A stretch of 64,000 bases of DNA. It comes from Ancylobacter mangrovi. Lineage in GTDB: Bacteria > Pseudomonadota > Alphaproteobacteria > Rhizobiales > Xanthobacteraceae. The notes beneath the pieces are model-generated. The model searched no databases and was not told the origin of the DNA. It saw nothing but the letters and a program-made list of their open reading frames with translations. The stretch spans positions 1-64,000 of the forward strand of contig NZ_JANTHZ010000001.1 in NCBI RefSeq assembly GCF_024752355.1, in the 5' to 3' direction. Below, one piece after another: positions 55,638-64,000 of the stretch (position 1 is its first letter; each line of letters opens with the position of its first letter). Made by a program: the position numbers and the translations under genes.

Positions 55638-56435
55638 TCAGTGCAGGATCTGGCTGAGGAACAGCTTGGTGCGCTCGTGCTGCGGGTTGGAGAAGAACGC
55701 CTCGGGCTCGTTCATCTCGATGATCTGGCCGGCATCCATGAAGATGACCCGGTTCGCGACCTGACGGGCGAAGCCCATCTCATGGGTCACGCACAGCATG
55801 GTCATGCCTTCCTCGGCGAGGCTGACCATGGTCTCCAGCACCTCCTTCACCATCTCCGGGTCGAGCGCGGAGGTCGGCTCATCGAACAGCATGATCTTCG
55901 GCTTCATGCACAGCGCGCGGGCGATGGCGACGCGCTGCTGCTGGCCGCCGGAGAGCTGGCCGGGATACTTGTTCGCCTGCTCGGGGATCTTCACCTTGGT
56001 GAGGAAGTGCATCGCCAGCTCCTCCGCGTCCTTCTTGGGCATCTTGCGGACCCAGATCGGCGCCAGCGTGCAGTTCTCGAGAATGGTGAGGTGCGGGAAC
56101 AGGTTGAAGTGCTGGAAGCACATGCCGACCTCGCGCCGGATCTCGTCGATCCGCTTGAGGTCGTCGGTCAGCTCGATGCCGTCGACCACGATCGTGCCCT
56201 GCTGGTGTTCCTCCAGCCGGTTGATGCAGCGGATCATGGTCGACTTGCCGGAGCCCGACGGCCCGCAGATGACGATGCGCTCGCCGCGCTTCACCTTGAG
56301 GTTGATGTCCTTAAGGACATGGAACTCGCCGTACCATTTGTGGACGCCGACCAGCTCGACCGCGACCTCGTGGCCGGGGGCCGTATGCACCGCGTGCAGT
56401 TGGGCGTCCGGCACGATGGAGTGGGATTCGCTCAT
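55638..56435 (-). CDS. aapP: General L-amino-acid ABC transporter ATPase AapP
   Basis: 265-residue ATPase of the polar amino-acid family. Walker A is [11 protein letters not shown], the signature [16 protein letters not shown], Walker [13 protein letters not shown] and the switch histidine THEMGFA. The N-terminal 25 residues are an extension before [11 protein letters not shown]. It lies 43 bp after aapM and is the last gene of aapJQMP. In rhizobia Aap is a broad-specificity amino-acid importer that also affects efflux. Confidence 0.95.
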   Translation of the reverse strand: MSESHSIVPDAQLHAVHTAPGHEVAVELVGVHKWYGEFHVLKDINLKVKRGERIVICGPSGSGKSTMIRCINRLEEHQQGTIVVDGIELTDDLKRIDEIRREVGMCFQHFNLFPHLTILENCTLAPIWVRKMPKKDAEELAMHFLTKVKIPEQANKYPGQLSGGQQQRVAIARALCMKPKIMLFDEPTSALDPEMVKEVLETMVSLAEEGMTMLCVTHEMGFARQVANRVIFMDAGQIIEMNEPEAFFSNPQHERTKLFLSQILH

Positions 56436-56478
56436 TGGACAGGTTCTCCGTCGTTTAACGCCAGAGGCGTGGTCGGCG

Positions 56479-57855
56479 TCAGTGCCGGTGGGAGGTGTTC
56501 AGCCGCCGCTCCACGAAGAGCGAGTAGCGTGACATGCCGAAGCAGAAGAAGAAATAGATCAGGCCGGCAAAGGCGAAGCCCGTATAGAGCGTCACCGGGC
56601 TGGCCCAGTTCGGGTCGGTGAAGGAGGCGCGAAGCTGGCCCAGGAAGTCGAAGATCGACACGATGAGCACCAGCGTCGTGTCCTTGAACAGGCTGATGAA
56701 GCTGTTCACGATGCCCGGGATCACCAGCGTCAGCGCCTGCGGGAGGATGATGAGGCGCATCATCTGGCTCCAGGTGAGGCCCATCGCCATGGCGCCCTCA
56801 TACTGGCCCTTGGGGATGGCCTGGAGCCCGCCGCGCACCACCTCGGCCATGTAGGCGGCCGAGAACAGCGCGACGCCGACCAGCGCGCGCAGCAGCCCGT
56901 CCGGGTTGGCACCCGCCGGCAGGAACAGCGGCAGCATGTAGGTGGCGAAGAACAGCACCGTGATCAGCGGCACGCCGCGCCAGAACTCGATGAACACGAT
57001 GGACAGCAGCCGCACGATCGGCATGGTCGAGCGGCGCCCGAGCGCGAGCGCGATGCCGAGCGGCAGCGAGGCCACGATGCCGGTGACCGCGATCACCAGC
57101 GTCACCAGCAGCCCGCCCCACTGGCGCGTCTCCACGTAAGGCAGGCCGAAATCGATGTCCCAGATCAGCACCAGCACGCCGAAGGCGGCGAACACCATCA
57201 GCGTGTTACGGGCCGCCGAGGGCGCGCTGCCCCCGATCACGCCGATCACCGCCCCGACCAGCAGCGCCACCACGATCGCGGTCAGGATGTAGTCCACCCA
57301 GAAGGCGATGTTGATCCCGGCGATGGTGACGTCGCCGACGATCAGGTGGATCAGCCCGAAGCGCTCGAACAGGAAGGCCGAGGCGTCGATGTTGCCGCCC
57401 GTCAGCAGCACGAAGGCGACGATCGGGAAGGCGACGAAGAACAGCAGCGCGTTCAGGCGCTTCATCGGCCAGCTCGGCACCAAGAGCGGCACCAGCAGCA
57501 GCGCGCCGAGGGCGAAGACGACGTTCGGGCGCCAGCGCTCCTCGATCGGGTAGAAGCCGTAGATGAGCTGCCCGAACTTCGCGCCGATGAAGGGCCAGCA
57601 CGCGCCCACATCCGGCCCGAGGCAGGCCTCGCGGCTGTCGCCGGTCCATACCGCGTCGATCACCATGAAGCGGAGGAGCGGCGGCACGATCAGGAGGAAC
57701 AGGCCGACGCCCACGATGGTGAGGATGGTGTTCAGCACGCTCGAGAACAGGTTCTCGCGCATCCAGCCGATGACGCCGATATTGCGCACCGGTGGCGGCA
57801 GGGGGGTCTCCATCTCCGCGCGGATGAAGGTTCCATCGTCGAATGTCAGGCTCAT
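56479..57855 (-). CDS. aapM: General L-amino-acid ABC permease AapM, with extra membrane segment
   Basis: Permease of 458 residues. Rhizobial AapM proteins are near 380-390 as I recall. The start ([17 protein letters not shown]) and the periplasmic loop with [12 protein letters not shown] are typical. Between about residues 155 and 232 an additional stretch with at least two hydrophobic helices ([21 protein letters not shown] and [15 protein letters not shown]) precedes the conserved [15 protein letters not shown]. The EAA-type motif ([24 protein letters not shown]) and the C-terminus are intact. It starts 10 bp after aapQ. Confidence 0.93.
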   Translation of the reverse strand: MSLTFDDGTFIRAEMETPLPPPVRNIGVIGWMRENLFSSVLNTILTIVGVGLFLLIVPPLLRFMVIDAVWTGDSREACLGPDVGACWPFIGAKFGQLIYGFYPIEERWRPNVVFALGALLLVPLLVPSWPMKRLNALLFFVAFPIVAFVLLTGGNIDASAFLFERFGLIHLIVGDVTIAGINIAFWVDYILTAIVVALLVGAVIGVIGGSAPSAARNTLMVFAAFGVLVLIWDIDFGLPYVETRQWGGLLVTLVIAVTGIVASLPLGIALALGRRSTMPIVRLLSIVFIEFWRGVPLITVLFFATYMLPLFLPAGANPDGLLRALVGVALFSAAYMAEVVRGGLQAIPKGQYEGAMAMGLTWSQMMRLIILPQALTLVIPGIVNSFISLFKDTTLVLIVSIFDFLGQLRASFTDPNWASPVTLYTGFAFAGLIYFFFCFGMSRYSLFVERRLNTSHRH

Positions 57856-57865
57856 CGCCGCCCCC

Positions 57866-59056
57866 TCACCGTTCCACGAGCGCGACGCGCTTGTTGTAGG
57901 CGTTCATGATGATCGAGGTGATTATCGACAGCAGCAGGTAGACGCCCATGGTGATGGCGATGATCTCGATCGCCTGCCCGGTCTGGTTCAGCGCCGTGCC
58001 GGCGAACACCGCGACGAGGTCGGGATAGCCGATGCCGACCGCCAGTGAGGAGTTCTTGGTCAGGTTCAGGTACTGGCTGGTCAGCGGCGGGATGATCACC
58101 CGCATCGCCTGGGGAATGACGACGAGGCGCAGCGTCTGGCCGTTGCGCAGGCCCAGCGAATGCGCGGCCTCGGTCTGGCCGTGGCTCACCGCCTGGATGC
58201 CCGCGCGCACGTTCTCCGCGATGAACGCCGCCGTGTAGGTCGCCAGCGCCACGGTCAACGCCACGAATTCGGGAATAATGCGGATGCCGCCGGCGAAGTT
58301 GAAGCCCTTCAATTCGGGATGGTCGAAGCTGATCGGGAAGCCGGTGACGATCAGCGCCACCAGCGGCAGCCCGATCAGGATCGCGAGCCCGATCCGCAGC
58401 ATCGGCATGCGCTGGCCGGTCTCTTCCTGGCGCGCACGCGACCAGTAGTTGATCAATACGACGGCAAGTATCGCGGCACCGGTCGCCCACACGACGAGGC
58501 CGGAGCCCTCGCCGAACACCGGGCGGGGCGCGAAGATGCCGCGATTGGACAGGAAGAACTCGCCGAACACGCTGATGCTCTGGCGCGGCCCCGGAAGGGC
58601 GCTGAGCACGGCGAGGTACCAGAACAGGATCTGGAACAGCGGCGGCAGGTTGCGCAGGATCTCGACATAGACGGTCGAGAGCGCCCGGACCACGAAGTTC
58701 TTGGAAAGTCGCCCGACGCCGACCATGAAGCCAATGATAGTGGCAAGGAAGATGCCGACGACGGCGACGAGGATGGTGTTGAGCAGGCCCACCACGAAGG
58801 CGCGGCCATAGGTCGAGGTCTCGGTATAGGGGATCAGGGTCTGGTTGATGCCGAAGCCGGCGGTGTTCTCGAGAAAGCCGAAGCCGGTGGCGATCTTCTG
58901 GTCGGCGAGGTTCTCGCGCGCATTGTCGATGAACATCCATCCGAGCACGACCACGACGATCAGGGCGATCACCTGAAGGCCGATGCTGCGCACCTTCGGG
59001 TCGTTGATGAATAGCGACTTAGATTGCCCTTCGCCGGGCATGGCCATATCCGACAT
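57866..59056 (-). CDS. aapQ: General L-amino-acid ABC permease AapQ
   Basis: Permease of 396 residues, usual length. A first membrane helix (VIALIVVVVLGWMFI) is followed by the AapQ periplasmic domain (GFGFLENTAGFGINQTLIPYTE). A permease core follows (TYGRAFVVGLLNTILVAVVGIF), with HGQTEAAHSLGLRNGQTLRLVVIP as coupling motif. A mid-protein loop holds SRARQEETGQRMP. ATG at 59056 has AGGGGG nearby. aapM follows after 10 bp; aapJ precedes by 113 bp with a stem-loop in between. Confidence 0.95.
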   Translation of the reverse strand: MSDMAMPGEGQSKSLFINDPKVRSIGLQVIALIVVVVLGWMFIDNARENLADQKIATGFGFLENTAGFGINQTLIPYTETSTYGRAFVVGLLNTILVAVVGIFLATIIGFMVGVGRLSKNFVVRALSTVYVEILRNLPPLFQILFWYLAVLSALPGPRQSISVFGEFFLSNRGIFAPRPVFGEGSGLVVWATGAAILAVVLINYWSRARQEETGQRMPMLRIGLAILIGLPLVALIVTGFPISFDHPELKGFNFAGGIRIIPEFVALTVALATYTAAFIAENVRAGIQAVSHGQTEAAHSLGLRNGQTLRLVVIPQAMRVIIPPLTSQYLNLTKNSSLAVGIGYPDLVAVFAGTALNQTGQAIEIIAITMGVYLLLSIITSIIMNAYNKRVALVER

Positions 59057-59129
59057 GGTCCCCCTTCGCCTCTTTGCGAGGCCAGATCATTGCCCGGGCC
59101 GGACTTGGCGCCAGCTTGGCCGGGAAAGG

Positions 59130-59156
59130 CGGGCCCCCGGCATAACCAGGGGCCCG
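59130..59156 (-). other. aapJ-aapQ intercistronic stem-loop
   Basis: CGGGCCCC (59130-59137) and GGGGCCCG (59149-59156), 11-base loop, just after the aapJ stop, with no T-run on the minus strand. Stem-loops in this place often protect binding-protein mRNA and lower permease expression. That role is inferred. Confidence 0.55.
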
Positions 59157-59169
59157 TTTCATCGAAACG

Positions 59170-60192
59170 TCAGCGGATCGGCATGCCGTACTGGATGCCG
59201 CCCTTGGTCCACAGCGCGTTGACGCCGCGCGGCAGCTTCAGGGGGGTGTCGGGACCGACGTTGCGGTCATACATCTCGCCGTAATTGCCCACGCTCTTGA
59301 TGATGTTGTAGGCCCAGGCGTTGTCGATGCCCATGCCCTCGCCGTACTTGCCCTCGAGGCCGAGCAGGCGGCGGATCTCGGGATTGGTCGCGGACTTGAG
59401 CTGGTCGTCGACGTTCTTGGAGCTCACGCCGAGCTCCTCGGCGTCGATCTGGGCGTAGAGCACCCACTTCACGATGTCGAACCACTGGTCGTCGCCATGC
59501 GAGACCACCGGGCCGAGCGGCTCCTTGGAGATGATCTCCGGCAGCACGATGTGGTCGTCCGGGTTGGTGAGCTTGAGACGCTCGCCGGCGAGGCCGGAAC
59601 GGTCGGTCGTCAGCACGTCGCAGCGGCCCGCGTCATAGGCCTTGACCACCTCGTCATTGGTGGCGAAGGCGATGACCTCGTAGGTCATGTTGTTGGCGCG
59701 GAAGAAGTCGGCGAGGTTCTGCTCGGTGGTGGTGCCGGTCTGGGTGCAGACCGAGGCGCCCGAAAGCTCGAGGGCCGAGTTCACCTTCTTGTCCTTGCGG
59801 ATCATGAAGCCCTGGCCGTCATAATAGGTGACGCCCGCGAAGTTCAGGCCCAGCGAGGTGTCGCGGGTGATGGTCCAGGTCGTGTTGCGCGAGAGGATGT
59901 CGATATCGCCCGACTGCAGCGCGGTGAAGCGGTCCTTCGCCGACAGCGGCGTGAACTTCACCTTGTCAGGGTCGCCGAAGACCGCCGCGGAGACCGCGCG
60001 GCAGAAATCCACGTCGAGGCCCGTCCAATGTCCCTGGTCGTCCGGGCTCGAGAAGCCCGGAAGGCCCTGGCTGACGCCACACTGGACGAAGCCCTTGGAC
60101 TTCACCTGTTCCAGCTTGGTGGCCGCCTGAGCGCTCACGGCCGCGAGGCCGAAAGCACCCGCAAGGGCGAACGTGGAGAGGAGGCGTTTCAT
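59170..60192 (-). CDS. aapJ: General L-amino-acid ABC transporter binding protein AapJ
   Basis: Periplasmic binding protein of 340 residues. The Sec signal peptide is MKRLLSTFALAGAFGLAAVSAQA-AT. The mature N-terminus KLEQVKSKGFVQCGVSQGLPGFS and the motifs WTGLDVDFCRAVSAAVFGD, LSRNTTWTITRDTSLGLNF and FFRANNMTYEVIAFATNDE match the AapJ/BztA group. It is the first gene of aapJQMP and diverges from metC. Confidence 0.95.
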   Translation of the reverse strand: MKRLLSTFALAGAFGLAAVSAQAATKLEQVKSKGFVQCGVSQGLPGFSSPDDQGHWTGLDVDFCRAVSAAVFGDPDKVKFTPLSAKDRFTALQSGDIDILSRNTTWTITRDTSLGLNFAGVTYYDGQGFMIRKDKKVNSALELSGASVCTQTGTTTEQNLADFFRANNMTYEVIAFATNDEVVKAYDAGRCDVLTTDRSGLAGERLKLTNPDDHIVLPEIISKEPLGPVVSHGDDQWFDIVKWVLYAQIDAEELGVSSKNVDDQLKSATNPEIRRLLGLEGKYGEGMGIDNAWAYNIIKSVGNYGEMYDRNVGPDTPLKLPRGVNALWTKGGIQYGMPIR

Positions 60193-60377
60193 GTTTCTAG
60201 CCTTCTTTCTTCGGTTTTGACGGAGGCATCAGGTCCAACGGGCGCACCTGACGCTAGCGAAAGTCGAAGCAATTCGTGTGCCGGCCGGCGCATCATTTTC
60301 CGCGGGCGCCATCCGTCATTCGTCCAACAGAGCGCAGAGAGACGCTCGTCCTGGCCTGCCGCAGCGGACCTAACGTC

Positions 60378-60406
60378 ATGAGAACGCCGTATTTATGCTT
60401 GGTCAA
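60378..60406 (-). promoter_or_regulatory. Candidate aapJ promoter
   Basis: Minus-strand TTGACC (60406-60401), 17-base spacer, TCTCAT (60383-60378): five of six and four of six consensus matches. The leader would be about 180 nt. Its -35 box forms the left half of the palindrome at 60402-60415. Confidence 0.45.
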
Positions 60407-60410
60407 GCGC

Positions 60411-60439
60411 TTGACGATACTTCGCGGGAAAGACTCAAT
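60411..60439 (+). promoter_or_regulatory. Candidate metC promoter
   Basis: TTGACG (60411-60416), 17-base spacer, CTCAAT (60434-60439), about 36 bases before the metC ATG. The -35 is good (five of six), the -10 weak (three of six). It lies back to back with the aapJ -35 box. Confidence 0.4.
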
Positions 60440-60475
60440 GGCGTTTCAGTAGCAGGCAAAGGACAGCGAGAGGGC

Positions 60476-61666
60476 ATGGCCAAGCAGGCAAGAACCAAGA
60501 ATTCACCGGCCTATGCCGTCGAAACGGAACTGGTCATCGGCGGTCGCGACCCCCAACACTCCTACGGCTTTGTGAACGTGCCCGTCGTGCGCGGCTCGAC
60601 CGTGCTCTCGCCGACCGTCGCCGACCTCGAAGGACATACCGGCCGCTACGCATACGGCCGGCGCGGCAACCCGACCACGGAAGGGCTGGAAGAGGCGCTG
60701 ACGCGGCTCGAGGGTGGCGAGGGTGTGGTGCTGGCGCCGTCGGGGCTCTCCGCGGTCAGCCTCGCCCTGCTCTCGGTGCTCGACAGCGGCGACCATTTGC
60801 TGATGGTCGACACCGCCTATCAGCCGACCCGGCGCGTCTGCAACGTGACGCTCAAGCGCTTCGGCATCGAGACCACCTTCTACGACCCGCTGGTCGGCGG
60901 CGACATCGCCGCGCTGTTCCGCCCCAACACCCGCGCGATCTTCATGGAATCGCCGGGCTCGCAGTCGTTCGAGATGCAGGACGTTCCCGCCATCACGGCC
61001 GCCGCCGCCGAGCGCGGCATCTTCACGCTGATGGACAACACCTGGGCGACGCCGCTGTTCTTCCGGCCGCACGATGTCGGCGTGGACATCTCCATCCATG
61101 CCGGCACCAAATATCTCGGCGGGCATTCGGACCTGAACATCGGCACCGTCTCCGGCAATGCCCGCGCCTTCGGGCGGATCAAGGCGACCCATGGCGACCT
61201 CGGCATCACCGTGGCGCCGGAGGACGCGTTCCTCACCGCGCGCGGCATGCGCACGCTCGGCGTGCGGCTCGCCCGGCACCAGCAGTCCGGCCTCGCCATC
61301 GCCCGCTGGCTGGCCGAGCGGCCGGAGGTGCTGCGCGTGCTTCATCCGGGCTTGCCGAGCGACCCCGGCCATGCGCTGTGGAAGCGCGACTACACCGGCG
61401 CCTCGGGGCTGTTCAGCTTCATCCTCAAGCCGGTGCCGAAGGCGGCGGTGGACGGCTTCCTCGACGAGTTGCAGTTGTTCGGGCTCGGCTTCAGCTGGGG
61501 CGGGTTCGAGAGCCTCGCCATCCCGTTCGACTGCTCGGCCTACCGCACGGCGACAAGCTGGCAGCCCGGCGGGCCGGCCATCCGCGTGCATGTCGGGCTG
61601 GAGGACACGGACGACCTGATCGCCGACCTGACGCGCGGCTTCGCCCGCCTCGCCTCGCTGAGCTGA
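60476..61666 (+). CDS. metC: Cystathionine beta-lyase
   Basis: PLP enzyme of 396 residues in the Cys/Met metabolism family. The cofactor lysine lies in SIHAGTKYLGGHSD (Lys212). Other family segments are YAYGRRGNPTTEGLEEAL and LAPSGLSAVSLALLSVLDSGDH. The alphaproteobacterial MetC/PatB-like form splits cystathionine into homocysteine, pyruvate and ammonia. Cystathionine gamma-lyase activity cannot be excluded. ATG at 60476 has GAGAGGG upstream; the frame upstream is not conserved-looking. Confidence 0.92.
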   Translation: MAKQARTKNSPAYAVETELVIGGRDPQHSYGFVNVPVVRGSTVLSPTVADLEGHTGRYAYGRRGNPTTEGLEEALTRLEGGEGVVLAPSGLSAVSLALLSVLDSGDHLLMVDTAYQPTRRVCNVTLKRFGIETTFYDPLVGGDIAALFRPNTRAIFMESPGSQSFEMQDVPAITAAAAERGIFTLMDNTWATPLFFRPHDVGVDISIHAGTKYLGGHSDLNIGTVSGNARAFGRIKATHGDLGITVAPEDAFLTARGMRTLGVRLARHQQSGLAIARWLAERPEVLRVLHPGLPSDPGHALWKRDYTGASGLFSFILKPVPKAAVDGFLDELQLFGLGFSWGGFESLAIPFDCSAYRTATSWQPGGPAIRVHVGLEDTDDLIADLTRGFARLASLS

Positions 61667-61717
61667 GCGGGGACGGGCCGGCCGCGCGAGGCCAGTTCGA
61701 GCGGCCGGCAGGCGGCT

Positions 61718-63460
61718 TCAATCGGCGTTGCGGTAGAGCGAGAGCCGCACCCGGCGCCCGGCCGCGGGATCAAAGCCCGCGACCTCGGCGCCGCGCTCGA
61801 TGTGCAGGCCGAGCCATTCGGCGCGGCGCCCGAACCGCGCCTCCTGGCGCCGCTCGACGAACACCACCCGGCAGCCGGGCTGGTCGAGGAAGTCGGCCGC
61901 CCCCTCCCCGTCGACGAAGCGCACCGGGCCGGGCATGGCGAAGAGCAGGCTCGGCTCGCTGAAGCCGGCCGCCGCCACGATCCGCTCGCCGGAGCCTTCG
62001 GCGCAGGGCGTGCGGGACGCGAGCGCGGCGAGGCGCGGCGAAATCCACAGGCTCTGCATCTGCGGCAGCACGAGCTGCACCACGCCGAAGCCGGAGACCA
62101 GCATGCCGGCGATGGCGAGCAGCGTCGCCTTCTCGATCCCGTAGTCGCGCACGAAGGAGGCCGCCGTCACCAGCGCGTAGAAGCCCGCGATCAGCAGCGG
62201 CCAGGCGAGCAGGCTGGTGGTGCCGTCGAACACCGCGAGCCCCAGTAGCGCCAGCACCGCGATCAGCGCGCCGATCACCGGCCACAGCCAGAGCACCCGC
62301 ACGAGCCGCGTATTGGAAAGCGCCAGCGCCCCGCGCTCGACCGCCACCGCAATGAGGATCGCCAGCGCCGGAAAGACCGGCATGAGCTGGGCCGGCACCT
62401 TGGCCGGCAGCAGCTCGAACAGGATCCAGGCCGGCAGCACCCAGGCCACCAGGAAGCGCATGGCGCGCAGCCGTCGCGCCTTCCAGACGATCGGCACCGC
62501 CAGCGCCGCCAGCGGCGCGCCCGGCCAGAACATGCCCCAGAACATCAGCAGATAGGTGCCCGGCAGGGCGCGGAACCCGTCGAACACCGGGCGGACCGCG
62601 CCGGTCAGCGCGCGCAGGGCGGGATCGCCGTCCGAGCCGCCGAAATGGCGCAGCACGAACCACAGCGCCCCGACCACGAGGCACAGGCCGAGACCGGCCA
62701 GCGGGGCGCTGCCGCGCAGCACGCGCGCCGAGCGATCCACCGCGACCAGCGCGCCGACCGCCAGCGCCGGGTAGAGCGGCGCGATCAGCCCCTTCACCAT
62801 CAGCGCGAGGGCCAGCGCGCTCCAGAGGATCGCCGGCAGTCGCCAGCCGCCGGCGTCCGCGACCGCGTCACGCATGTAGAGCCGGCCGAGCGCGCCCATC
62901 ATGGCGGCGATGCAGGCGACGAGCGGCATGTCGGGCAGTGCGAGCCGGCCGGCAACGCCGAACGAGGCGGAGGAGACCAGCAGCGTGGCCGCGAACAGCG
63001 CCGCGCGGCGGCTGGTGAAGGCGAGCGCCGCCCAGTAGGTCAGCAGCGCCGCGGCGATGCCGCCGGCGAGCGAGGTGAGCCGGTAGAGGCCGATCGTGCG
63101 CGGCGCCTTGGCATAGCCCGCCGCCTCGGCCGCCCTGACGATGCCCGCCTGGATCCAGTGCAGACCCAGCGGGCGGGTATGGCGGGCCTCGAGGCCGACA
63201 CGGACCTCGGCGAGATCGCCGGTCTCGACCATCTGGCGCGACACATAGGCGAAGCGCGCCTCGTCGCGATCGACCGGCGGGATGGCGAACATGCCCGGCA
63301 GCAGCGCGGCGAGGCACAGCAGCACGAGGAACAGCCCCGCCCGGCGATGCGAAGACGCGGCGGCGTCGAACAGCGACATGATCCGCGCGGCGACCTGCCA
63401 GCCGTCGCGCCGCAGGTGCGTCGCACCGCGCTCCTGCTCGCGCGCCGTCACTGGCTTCAT
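61718..63460 (-). CDS. GT39-family membrane glycosyltransferase (ArnT/PMT-like)
   Basis: About 580 residues with many transmembrane helices, roughly eleven to twelve by eye. The periplasmic catalytic loop after TM1 holds IPPVDRDEARFAYVSRQM, the Asp-Glu-Arg signature of GT39/GT83 enzymes such as ArnT. GRLALPDMPLVACIAAM resembles the second conserved loop. The C-terminal soluble part ends in a RLSLYRNAD stretch. Such enzymes move a sugar from a polyprenyl-phosphate donor to lipid A, protein or polymer; donor and acceptor are unknown. The start is uncertain: ATG at 63460 has AGGGG upstream, and 63490 or a later ATG is possible. Confidence 0.85.
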   Translation of the reverse strand: MKPVTAREQERGATHLRRDGWQVAARIMSLFDAAASSHRRAGLFLVLLCLAALLPGMFAIPPVDRDEARFAYVSRQMVETGDLAEVRVGLEARHTRPLGLHWIQAGIVRAAEAAGYAKAPRTIGLYRLTSLAGGIAAALLTYWAALAFTSRRAALFAATLLVSSASFGVAGRLALPDMPLVACIAAMMGALGRLYMRDAVADAGGWRLPAILWSALALALMVKGLIAPLYPALAVGALVAVDRSARVLRGSAPLAGLGLCLVVGALWFVLRHFGGSDGDPALRALTGAVRPVFDGFRALPGTYLLMFWGMFWPGAPLAALAVPIVWKARRLRAMRFLVAWVLPAWILFELLPAKVPAQLMPVFPALAILIAVAVERGALALSNTRLVRVLWLWPVIGALIAVLALLGLAVFDGTTSLLAWPLLIAGFYALVTAASFVRDYGIEKATLLAIAGMLVSGFGVVQLVLPQMQSLWISPRLAALASRTPCAEGSGERIVAAAGFSEPSLLFAMPGPVRFVDGEGAADFLDQPGCRVVFVERRQEARFGRRAEWLGLHIERGAEVAGFDPAAGRRVRLSLYRNAD

Positions 63461-63533
63461 CGAGTCGGCCCCTGAAGAGAGTTTGAGCATAGCTGGCTGG
63501 AGGGAAAGATGAAATTGCGCCTAAGGCTTAGTG

Positions 63534-64000
63534 TCAGACCGCCCGGTCGAGCGAGGCGGAGGCCTGAAGGGCGACCTCCTTGGCGTTCCAGCCCTTCAGC
63601 AGGCCCGGAACGCGCGCGGCCGGCAGCGCTTTCGAATACAGGAATCCCTGCGCGAAGTCGCAGCCATTCGAGCGCAGATAGGCGGCCTGCGCCGGCGTCT
63701 CGACGCCCTCCGCCACCGTCTCGATGCCGAGGCTCTGGCCGAGATTGATGACGGCGCGCACGATCGCCGCGTCGTCGATGTCGTGCTCGATGTCGTGCAC
63801 GAAGGAACGGTCGATCTTGATGCGGTCGACCGGGAACTGCTTGAGATGCGACAGCGAGGCGTAGCCGGTGCCGAAATCGTCGAGCGCGATGAACACGCCC
63901 GCCTGGTGCAGCGCCTGGAGGCTCTGGCGCACGGTCTGCGCGGTGCGGCCGAGGAACACCGTCTCGGTCACCTCCACCACCAGCCGCTCCGGCGGCACGC
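63534..64000 (-). CDS. EAL-domain protein, C-terminal part (5' end outside window)
   Basis: The frame is open to the right edge, so only the last 155 or so residues are seen. They match the second half of an EAL cyclic-di-GMP phosphodiesterase domain: VVEVTETVFL (with the metal-binding Glu), LDDFGTGYASLSHLKQFPVDRIKIDRSFV in two motifs, including the DDFGTG loop, and VAEGVET. The order of catalytic residues Glu, Asp-Asp and Lys is intact in this part, so the domain is probably active. The EAL motif itself and any GGDEF or sensor domain lie outside. The tail after FSKAL-type FLYSKALPA is normal. Confidence 0.93.
   Translation of the reverse strand, partial: VPPERLVVEVTETVFLGRTAQTVRQSLQALHQAGVFIALDDFGTGYASLSHLKQFPVDRIKIDRSFVHDIEHDIDDAAIVRAVINLGQSLGIETVAEGVETPAQAAYLRSNGCDFAQGFLYSKALPAARVPGLLKGWNAKEVALQASASLDRAV

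Larger units (their letters stand above)
60193..60475. promoter_or_regulatory. aapJ-metC divergent regulatory region
   Basis: 283 bases between the two starts. Promoter candidates for both directions share one palindromic core and are annotated separately. GTCAAGCGCTTGAC at 60402-60415 is a perfect 14-bp palindrome containing both -35 boxes. The rest, 60193-60370, shows no clear element; no riboswitch was recognised before metC. Confidence 0.5.

Noticed and set aside
60193..60475. SAM riboswitch before metC
   Set aside because: The distance from the promoter candidate to the ATG is about 36 bases, too short, and no conserved riboswitch core was recognised.

Overview
The window is a chromosomal segment of a high-GC alphaproteobacterium. 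The gene content points to the Rhizobiales, perhaps the Xanthobacteraceae or a close relative: an aap amino-acid ABC system, a cysK-alaX-sseA-metC sulfur cluster, a DUF2336 protein, a DUF3297 protein, tamAB and a standalone Ada-like metal-binding protein. Family placement rests on gene content and base composition only. I see no phage, transposase, plasmid gene or CRISPR array. Almost everything looks like conserved core genome.

Positions 1-22007 (minus strand) are the translation and transcription macro-cluster. In the direction of transcription it reads tRNA-Tyr, tRNA-Gly, tuf, two small genes, tRNA-Trp, secE, nusG, a DJ-1/PfpI gene, a ribbon-helix-helix gene, rplK, rplA, rplJ, rplL, rpoB, rpoC, two small unknown genes, rpsL, rpsG, fusA and a second tuf cut by the window edge. 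The two tuf copies appear identical up to the first base of the start codon. Several regulatory structures can be read directly: an rplJ promoter with a long leader, intercistronic hairpins after rplL and rpoB, and intrinsic terminators after rpoC, nusG and tuf.

Positions 22244-30130 hold rlmB, an MHS-type MFS transporter with a large insert, a RidA protein, an OmpA-type protein, a cysteine-rich secreted protein, tRNA-Thr, an unknown membrane-anchored Pro/Ala/Lys-rich protein, a sulfite-oxidase-like molybdoenzyme and a TerC protein.

Positions 30574-34738 are a polyamine-type ABC operon (binding protein, ATPase, two permeases), with a repeat-like pair of palindromes between the first two genes. 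Positions 34779-43814 are mostly single genes: an outer-membrane barrel protein, a Tat-exported metallo-beta-lactamase-fold enzyme, DUF3297, CutA, NAD kinase, DUF2336, an exported unknown, a nitroreductase plus flavin reductase pair, an L,D-transpeptidase, a ParA-like ATPase and a small periplasmic protein. Positions 44114-50376 are tamA-tamB, for outer-membrane and envelope biogenesis, followed by an SDR enzyme and a photolyase.

Positions 52934-61666 combine sulfur amino-acid metabolism (cysK, alaX, sseA, metC) with the general L-amino-acid transporter aapJQMP. aapJ and metC diverge from one short intergenic region where two back-to-back -35 boxes form a 14-bp palindrome. The window ends with a GT39-family membrane glycosyltransferase and the C-terminal part of an EAL-domain protein.

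I found no clearly new multi-gene system. The best leads are local: extra membrane segments in AapM, a coiled-coil-like loop in the PotB-type permease, the aapJ/metC divergent palindrome, the inverted repeat at the rplJ promoter, an Ada-like protein missing one zinc ligand, and unusual genes between nusG and rplK.
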